DNA of 10,947 bases, from assembly GCA_003165615.1 (NCBI GenBank), contig PLWR01000109.1, positions 1-10,947 on the forward strand, written 5' to 3'. Of this stretch, positions 6,509 to 10,947 are shown one piece after another (position 1 is the first letter of the stretch; each line of letters starts with the position of its first letter). Source of the stretch: Acidobacteriota bacterium (lineage in GTDB: Bacteria; Acidobacteriota; Terriglobia; UBA7540). The translations under genes were made by a program, and so were the position numbers. The notes under the pieces are model-generated. The model searched no databases. It was not told the DNA's origin and saw only the letters and a program-made list of their open reading frames with translations.

Positions 6509-7177
6509 CTAATTCTTCCTCTCGGCGCATGCAATCAGCCGCGCGATGGCCGGTCCCACGCCGTCGGGGGCATCGTAGACGGAGGAACCCGCCACCATAA
6601 CATCGGCGCCGGCCTCCGCCACCCATCTGATCGTCTCTTCGTTGATTCCACCATCCACTTCCACTTCGCATTCCAAGCCGCGCTCCACCAGCGCATTTCG
6701 CACCTGGCGGATTTTCGGCAGCGTTGCCCGGATGAATTTCTGACCGCCAAAACCCGGATTCACGGTCATCACCAGAACGAGCTGGACCATATCGAGCACT
6801 TCCGAGAGGGTGGCCGCCGGCGTGGAAGGATTGAGTGCAACTCCGGCTTTCTTACCCAGGCCGCGAATCTGTTGGATGGCGCGGTGCAAGTGGGGCGTAG
6901 ATTCCTGATGGACGATGATCGTATCAGCTCCCGCTTCGGCAAACGCTGCGATAAAATCCTCAGGCGGCGTGACCATCAGGTGTGCTTCCAGGGTCAGGCG
7001 CGTCAGCGGCCGCAGACTGCGGAAGGCAATCGTTCCAAAGGTGATGTTGGGCACGTAACGGCCATCCATCACGTCCAGTTGCACGCGATCCACGCCTGCC
7101 GCTTCCACGATCTGCACCTGTTCACCAAGACGCGTGAAATCCGCAGAAAGAATTGATGGTGCAATCTTGACCGGCAG
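6509..7177 (-). CDS. rpe: Ribulose-phosphate 3-epimerase (apparent CTG start)
   Basis: The enzyme interconverts D-ribulose 5-phosphate and D-xylulose 5-phosphate in the cytoplasm, linking the oxidative and non-oxidative pentose phosphate branches. Family motifs are clear: KIAPSILSADF (4-14), LDVMDGRYVPNITFG (34-48), EAHLMV (64-69), MTVNPGFGGQKFI (137-149) and EVDGGI (173-178). The first ATG/GTG/TTG in frame is a GTG at 7117, which would cut off APSILSADF and the first strand. The frame stays open back to a TGA at 7181-7183 and contains CTG at 7175-7177; starting there gives 222 residues and MPVKIAPSILSADF, matching the usual length and beginning. Of the four expected metal ligands, Asp35, His66 and Asp175 are present, but the usual first His is Gln33. 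It follows pgl by 63 nt. Confidence 0.93.
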   Translation of the reverse strand: MPVKIAPSILSADFTRLGEQVQIVEAAGVDRVQLDVMDGRYVPNITFGTIAFRSLRPLTRLTLEAHLMVTPPEDFIAAFAEAGADTIIVHQESTPHLHRAIQQIRGLGKKAGVALNPSTPAATLSEVLDMVQLVLVMTVNPGFGGQKFIRATLPKIRQVRNALVERGLECEVEVDGGINEETIRWVAEAGADVMVAGSSVYDAPDGVGPAIARLIACAERKN

Positions 7178-7190
7178 AAGTCACCCCCCA

Positions 7191-7267
7191 GCAGTGCATA
7201 GTGGATAGTGGGCAGTTGCTTGCCATTGACTGTTTGCTGCTCACCATTCCCTGTTCCCTGTAACCTG
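7191..7267. repeat. Heptad tandem repeat, eleven units, overlapping the end of pgl
   Basis: From 7191 the sequence divides into eleven consecutive 7-mers, with near or exact duplicates in neighbouring positions: ATAGTGG twice (7198-7211), TTGACTG/TTTGCTG (7226-7239), and TTCCCTG twice followed by TAACCTG (7247-7267). It fills the whole pgl-rpe gap and continues 27 nt into pgl, where it encodes the last residues and the stop codon. Confidence 0.75.
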
Positions 7268-8008
7268 CTTCTTCAACAGATGCGCCGCACTTTCATCAAG
7301 AAACCAGCTTAGGCTCCCATTGGTGGGCTGAATAAACTGCGCGGGAAACTGTCCCTTCGGACCTTCCAGAACCTTGCGCAACGTCTCCGCCTTATCGGCT
7401 CCCGCTACCAAGAAGATAACATGGGCAGCGGCGTTGAGCACCGGCAAAGTCAGGGTAAGGCGATATGAGTTGAGATCGGCGGCGAAATTGGGCACGACCC
7501 ACGCCGCGTGCTCCTCGAGGGCAGGGCTGCCGGGAAAGAGCGATGCCGTGTGCCCGTCCGAGCCCATGCCGAGAAAGATCAAATCCAGCCGCGGCCATTC
7601 CCCTGGCGCTGGGCGCAGAACGCGCCCTAATTCCTCCGCATACTCGCGCGATGCTTCCTCGCGGTCCGGGCGTTCCGCCGCCATGCGGTGAAAATTCTCC
7701 GCGGGAAGAGGCACAGATTCCAGCAGCGCCTGGCGAATCATGCGGTAATTACTCTGTGCATCGTCGGGCGGCACGCAACGTTCATCCACCTGGAACAAGT
7801 GCAGGTTCGACCAGCGCACGCGGCCCTGAAATGTGGGGCTGGCAAGGAGTTCGAAAAGGAGCTTGGGCGTGGAGCCGCCGGACAGCGCCACCCAAAACGG
7901 TTTCTTCTCGATGGCCTTTACGCGTGCCTGCTCTTCCAGGCGCGTCGCGGCGGCCCAGCTTAAAGGCTCCAGCCCGTCGAAGACGCGGATTTCAGGAGAT
8001 CGGGTCAT
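7241..8008 (-). CDS. pgl: 6-phosphogluconolactonase (DevB/SOL type)
   Basis: The enzyme hydrolyses 6-phosphoglucono-delta-lactone to 6-phosphogluconate, the second step of the oxidative pentose phosphate pathway, in the cytoplasm. The 255-residue protein carries the DevB-type signatures ALSGGSTP (41-48), VDERCVPPDDAQSNYRM (74-90) and GMGSDGHTASLFPG (147-160), plus YRLTLT (182-187). Length is normal for the family. The start is ATG at 8008, which is the last trinucleotide of an 8-nt repeat (8001-8056). No Shine-Dalgarno sequence precedes it, and the neighbouring repeat ATG is out of frame. The C-terminal residues VTGNREW and the stop are read from the heptad tract 7191-7267. It lies between opcA (227 nt upstream) and rpe, so it probably belongs to the zwf transcription unit. 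Confidence 0.95.
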   Translation of the reverse strand: MTRSPEIRVFDGLEPLSWAAATRLEEQARVKAIEKKPFWVALSGGSTPKLLFELLASPTFQGRVRWSNLHLFQVDERCVPPDDAQSNYRMIRQALLESVPLPAENFHRMAAERPDREEASREYAEELGRVLRPAPGEWPRLDLIFLGMGSDGHTASLFPGSPALEEHAAWVVPNFAADLNSYRLTLTLPVLNAAAHVIFLVAGADKAETLRKVLEGPKGQFPAQFIQPTNGSLSWFLDESAAHLLKKQVTGNREW

Positions 8009-8056
8009 CGGGTCATCGGTTCAGCGGGCCATTTGGTAATCGGGCCATAGGGCCAG
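8001..8056. repeat. Octad tandem repeat, seven units, containing the pgl start codon
   Basis: Seven consecutive 8-mers in phase: CGGGTCAT twice (8001-8016), CGGTTCAG, CGGGCCAT, TTGGTAAT, CGGGCCAT, AGGGCCAG. The CAT of the first unit is the ATG of pgl on the minus strand. A second, less regular 7-nt series follows at 8064-8098 (GCAAGTT, GCAAGTG, GGCTATG, GCTCGTG, GCTTGCC). Together they occupy the region where a pgl ribosome binding site would be expected. Confidence 0.8.
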
Positions 8057-8152
8057 TTTGAGCGCAAGTTGCAAGTGGGCTATGGCTCGTGGCTTGCCAC
8101 TTATCCCCCCTCTTGCGACTCATTTTAAGTTCGTCCCACCGGGCAAGGAAAA

Positions 8153-8183
8153 GCCGCGGACCTACAAAACAGGTCGGCGCTAC
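8153..8183. repeat. Short imperfect palindrome in the opcA-pgl spacer
   Basis: GACCT (8159-8163) and AGGTC (8171-8175) flank a 7-nt loop ACAAAAC, and the stem continues outward with CGC/GCG-type pairs after one mismatch. The outer end reads GCGCTAC, that is GTAGCGC on the minus strand, recalling the GTAGCA end of the palindrome at 1975-2034. It may be a degraded member of the same family or an attenuator between opcA and pgl. Confidence 0.4.
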
Positions 8184-8191
8184 ACTTCTTT

Positions 8192-8240
8192 TTCCAATCG
8201 ACCATCAGCAATCGTCAATCATCAATCGACCATCGTCAAT
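8192..8240. repeat. Heptad tandem repeat, seven units, overlapping the end of opcA
   Basis: Seven 7-mers in perfect phase from 8192, each ending in AT: TTCCAAT, CGACCAT, CAGCAAT, CGTCAAT, CATCAAT, CGACCAT, CGTCAAT. The stop codon of opcA (8236-8238) lies in the last unit. Confidence 0.88.
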
Positions 8241-9375
8241 GGCTGGTCATTTGCGCCACCAGCGCCAGGACTTCTTCATAAACGTGGTCGCGGCCCGCCA
8301 GCATCAGTTCAGCATTCAGCATTTCCACTTCGTCGCCGGCCTCAATGCGCACGGTCCGGCCGATGGCCGGCGCGCAGGGAACCTGGGCAAGGGTCTGCAC
8401 GACTTTGCCATCCGTTCCACGCGAGAAGGAAAAGCGCGCACCGTCAGCCTCAATCACGAAGGAAAAACAAACGCCGCTTCCCCCGCCCTCCACCTTCCTC
8501 AGCACCCTCTCAACCTTAATCTCGCGGCCGTCCGATTGAAAGTAGAGCGCCCGCGGCATGTTTTCTCCCCGCGATTCGGTACGCTGGAATTTCCACCCCA
8601 GGCGGGTGGCGAGCCATGCCGTCAGCAGCAGACTTTGGGCGCGTTGCGCGGTGAGACGAGCCGATTCCATTTCGTACTCAATGTGGACTTCCCGGATTCG
8701 ATTAAGGTAGGGCCGGCGGTCAGGGGAATCGAAGCACTGGGCCATCACTTCACGCCACGGGGTGGTGCGCGCCCAGTTCAAATCGGAAAGACGAATCCGG
8801 CCGGATTGCTTTTCCAGCCACGCGGCCAGCGTTCGCAGGTCCGCCCCGGTGGCGGCAAAACGCGCCGAATCCACGATCACATGCTGCGTCACCCGCACAA
8901 TCTGGTCAAAATAAGCGGCCATGGCGAACTCCTCCGCCCGCCACCAAAGGTAAATGGGCAACCCGGATAGCGTGAGGGGAAGCACCACGCTGGCAAGCTC
9001 CGGGCCGGTCTCGCCCCACGCATTCAAGGTGATCTGTTCGCTGCAAATCTGCTCTTCACCATCCGAGGCCATATGGCAGTGGGCGGAGACGGAAGCCATC
9101 AAGCCCGGGGGCGAACCCTTGGGGTCCATCACCATCATCACCGCGCGGCAGGGATTCTGACGTGTCACCCCGGCAATCAGGTTGCTGACCTCGCGCGCCG
9201 CTTCCTGGCAATCGACGTAAACGAGCAAAGTCAATGCGGAAGCACGCGTCGCCGCCGCCTCCGCGCCCGCGGAATCCGCCGCGCTTCTCCACATGGCGGA
9301 AAGCCCGGCTTCAATCTCCGCCACATTGGCGGGCCGGGGCTCCCCTAAGGCAAACGCCTGAATCGTGCCACCCAA
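8236..9375 (-). CDS. opcA: Glucose-6-phosphate dehydrogenase assembly/activator protein OpcA
   Basis: OpcA (PF10128) is an allosteric effector or assembly factor of glucose-6-phosphate dehydrogenase, known mainly from cyanobacteria and actinobacteria. The product of 379 residues shows the family's conserved blocks: TLLVYVDC (49-56), RQNPCRAVMM (72-81), SEQITLNAWG (112-121) and LPIYLWWR (139-146), followed by a more variable C-terminal half. The reading frame is open well into zwf, but TTG at 9375 is the start I choose: AGGAGG (9382-9387) stands exactly 6 nt before it, and it lies 13 nt after the zwf stop codon. The tight arrangement with zwf supports co-translation and the role as Zwf partner. 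The far C-terminus ends in DNA that belongs to a heptad repeat. Confidence 0.93.
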   Translation of the reverse strand: MGGTIQAFALGEPRPANVAEIEAGLSAMWRSAADSAGAEAAATRASALTLLVYVDCQEAAREVSNLIAGVTRQNPCRAVMMVMDPKGSPPGLMASVSAHCHMASDGEEQICSEQITLNAWGETGPELASVVLPLTLSGLPIYLWWRAEEFAMAAYFDQIVRVTQHVIVDSARFAATGADLRTLAAWLEKQSGRIRLSDLNWARTTPWREVMAQCFDSPDRRPYLNRIREVHIEYEMESARLTAQRAQSLLLTAWLATRLGWKFQRTESRGENMPRALYFQSDGREIKVERVLRKVEGGGSGVCFSFVIEADGARFSFSRGTDGKVVQTLAQVPCAPAIGRTVRIEAGDEVEMLNAELMLAGRDHVYEEVLALVAQMTSH

Positions 9376-9381
9376 TGGATT

Positions 9382-9387
9382 CCTCCT
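9382..9387 (-). promoter_or_regulatory. Ribosome binding site fixing the opcA TTG start
   Basis: A perfect AGGAGG on the minus strand, 6 nt before TTG at 9375 and just after the zwf stop codon. It rules out upstream starts that would overlap zwf by more than 200 nt. Confidence 0.85.
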
Positions 9388-9388
9388 C

Positions 9389-10939
9389 TCACAGCCTTCG
9401 CCACTGCCGGCCGTCGCGTTCGATGAAGTCATCGGCCTCTTTCGGTCCCCAACTGCCCGCCGCATAGGTAGCCAGCCCCTCGGGCCCGTCCTGCTTCCAG
9501 CGATCGAGAATAGGATCGACGAGCTCCCAGGAAAGGTCCACGGCATCGGCGCGATTGAACAGTGTGGCATCGCCCGACATGCAATCGAGCAGCAAGGTCT
9601 CATAGGCGGTGGGCGGCGCCGCTCCAAACGATTCCCCGTAAAGGAATTCCATCTCCACGGGGCGAATCTGCATGGTGGTGCCGGGAAGCTTGGCGCAAAA
9701 CTTCAGCGAAATGCCCTCGTTGGGTTGGATGCGAATGGCAAGGATGTTGGGCTCAATTCCTTCCGCGCCCGCGCCGTGAAACAGGAGGTGGGGCACGCGG
9801 CGAAACTGAATGGAAATTTCGGAAATGCGTTTGGGCAATCGCTTGCCGGAGCGCACGTAGAAGGGAACGTCGGCCCAGCGCCAGTTATCGATGAAGAATT
9901 TAAAAGCCGCGTAGGTCTCCGTATTGGAAGTCGGTGAAATCTTGGGCTCCGTCCGGTAGGCGGGAACTTTCTTGCCCCCCACGAAACCTCCCACATACTG
10001 GCCCCGCACCACAAATTCCGGCACCCGTTCCAGTCGGATGGGACGCAGCGAGCTCATGACTTTGGCCTTTTCATCGCGCACTGCCGTGGCTTGAAATGTT
10101 GCCGGAGGTTCCATGGCCACCAGGCTCAGCAACTGGAGCACGTGATTCTGGATCATGTCGCGCAGCAGCCCCGACTCCTCGTAGTACGCGCCCCGATTCT
10201 CCACCCCCAGTTCTTCCGCCACTGAGATTTGCACGTGGTCGATGTAACGGCGATTCCAGAAGGGTTCGAAAATGCCGTTGGCATAGCGAAACACCAACAG
10301 ATTTTGCACCGTCTCTTTTCCCAGGTAATGATCGATGCGATAAACCTGCTCTTCATCAAAGATGCCGGTGACGGTCTGGTTCAATTCGCGCGCGCTTTGC
10401 AGGCTGCGCCCAAAGGGTTTTTCCAGGATGATGCGCGTCCAGGTTTTTCCCGGTTCCTTGGGTTTGGCCAAGCCCGCCGCCCCCAGGTGCTTCACAATGA
10501 CCGGGAAAAAGCTCGGAGGAGTGGCGAGGTAAAAGAGCCGATTGCCGGCAGTTCCATGCTCCTGGTCAAGATGGTCCAGAGTATCCTTGAGTTTCTGGTA
10601 GGCTTCGGGGGAGCTGAAATCGTCAGCGACGTAGTGAAGTCCCTTGGCGAATCCTTCCACAAAGGCGTCACTCTCCGGCGTCAGGTGCAGGAATTTCTTC
10701 ACCCCGTCTGACATTTCCTTGCTGAACTGTTCGTCGGTCTTGGGGGTGCGCGCGCAGCCCACCACGGCGAATCCGGGGGGCAACATGCGCTCGCGGGAAA
10801 GATAGAAGAGCGCGGGAATCAGCTTGCGTTCCGTGAGGTCTCCGGAGGCGCCGAAAATAACCATCGCACACGGATCCGGCGTCCGCCGCAGGCGGATTCC
10901 TTCGCGCAGGGGATTGACCATCTCGGCAGTTTCCGGCAT
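9389..10939 (-). CDS. zwf: Glucose-6-phosphate 1-dehydrogenase
   Basis: The enzyme oxidises glucose 6-phosphate to 6-phosphogluconolactone, making NADPH; it is the entry step of the oxidative pentose phosphate pathway. The 516-residue product has the dinucleotide-binding motif GASGDLTERKL (30-40), EKPFG (173-177), the substrate signature RIDHYLGKE (201-209, with His204), and DMIQNHVLQLL (261-271, with the likely catalytic base His266). Length is typical. The ATG at 10939 is preceded by GAGG with a 4-nt spacing; a second Met at residue 7 is a less likely start. The gene is followed after 13 nt by opcA, then pgl and rpe, so it appears to head the visible pathway block. Anything upstream, including its promoter, is outside the window. 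Confidence 0.97.
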   Translation of the reverse strand: MPETAEMVNPLREGIRLRRTPDPCAMVIFGASGDLTERKLIPALFYLSRERMLPPGFAVVGCARTPKTDEQFSKEMSDGVKKFLHLTPESDAFVEGFAKGLHYVADDFSSPEAYQKLKDTLDHLDQEHGTAGNRLFYLATPPSFFPVIVKHLGAAGLAKPKEPGKTWTRIILEKPFGRSLQSARELNQTVTGIFDEEQVYRIDHYLGKETVQNLLVFRYANGIFEPFWNRRYIDHVQISVAEELGVENRGAYYEESGLLRDMIQNHVLQLLSLVAMEPPATFQATAVRDEKAKVMSSLRPIRLERVPEFVVRGQYVGGFVGGKKVPAYRTEPKISPTSNTETYAAFKFFIDNWRWADVPFYVRSGKRLPKRISEISIQFRRVPHLLFHGAGAEGIEPNILAIRIQPNEGISLKFCAKLPGTTMQIRPVEMEFLYGESFGAAPPTAYETLLLDCMSGDATLFNRADAVDLSWELVDPILDRWKQDGPEGLATYAAGSWGPKEADDFIERDGRQWRRL

Positions 10940-10947
10940 GGAACCTC

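Noticed and set aside
7191..8240. CRISPR-like array
   Set aside because: The units are 7-8 nt, contiguous and degenerate, without 25-40 nt direct repeats or unique spacers, and no cas gene is nearby.
9376..9627. Long N-terminal extension of OpcA overlapping zwf
   Set aside because: The extra 84 codons are the zwf 3' end in another frame, with no OpcA-like motifs. A perfect ribosome binding site sits right before TTG at 9375.

Overview
The window reads as a bacterial chromosome of moderately high G+C. My best guess is an Acidobacteriota-type genome. That rests on an OpcA-containing oxidative pentose phosphate cluster and on intergenic DNA full of short in-phase 7-8 nt tandem repeats and GTAGC-ended palindromes, which I associate from memory with that phylum; no rRNA or phylogenetic marker is present to confirm it. 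Ten of the eleven well-supported genes are on the minus strand. No rRNA, tRNA, CRISPR array, transposase or phage gene was seen.

Layout in the direction of minus-strand transcription (right to left): zwf (9389-10939), opcA (8236-9375), pgl (7241-8008) and rpe (6509-7177) form an oxidative pentose phosphate block. It covers glucose-6-phosphate to 6-phosphogluconate with NADPH formation, plus ribulose-5-phosphate to xylulose-5-phosphate; 6-phosphogluconate dehydrogenase is not in the window. Next come an ECF sigma factor (5621-6223) and a tiny soluble zinc anti-sigma factor (5379-5624) joined by a 4-nt overlap. A near-consensus housekeeping promoter (5278-5306) then drives a compact unit: a DksA/TraR-type zinc-finger regulator (4882-5235), ComF (3979-4875) and an HNH endonuclease-family protein (3398-3934). 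That unit ends at an apparent intrinsic terminator (3341-3363).

A single plus-strand gene, a small carboxymuconolactone-decarboxylase-family protein (2920-3243), converges on that unit. Upstream of it lies about 550 bp that looks like an orphan or decayed reading frame (2365-2799). The left end is an almost complete L-fucose isomerase gene, fucI (6-1826), separated from the rest by about 540 bp of spacer with a palindromic repeat and a short tandem repeat.

The most unusual structure is not a gene. Five or more spacers carry degenerate tandem repeats with a strict 7-nt (once 8-nt) period, each spacer with its own sequence. Several run into coding sequence: they supply the pgl start codon, the pgl C-terminal codons and stop, and the opcA stop. 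Start-site choice also needs care: rpe has no ATG/GTG/TTG at the expected place and seems to start at CTG, while opcA and comF appear to use TTG and the anti-sigma factor GTG.
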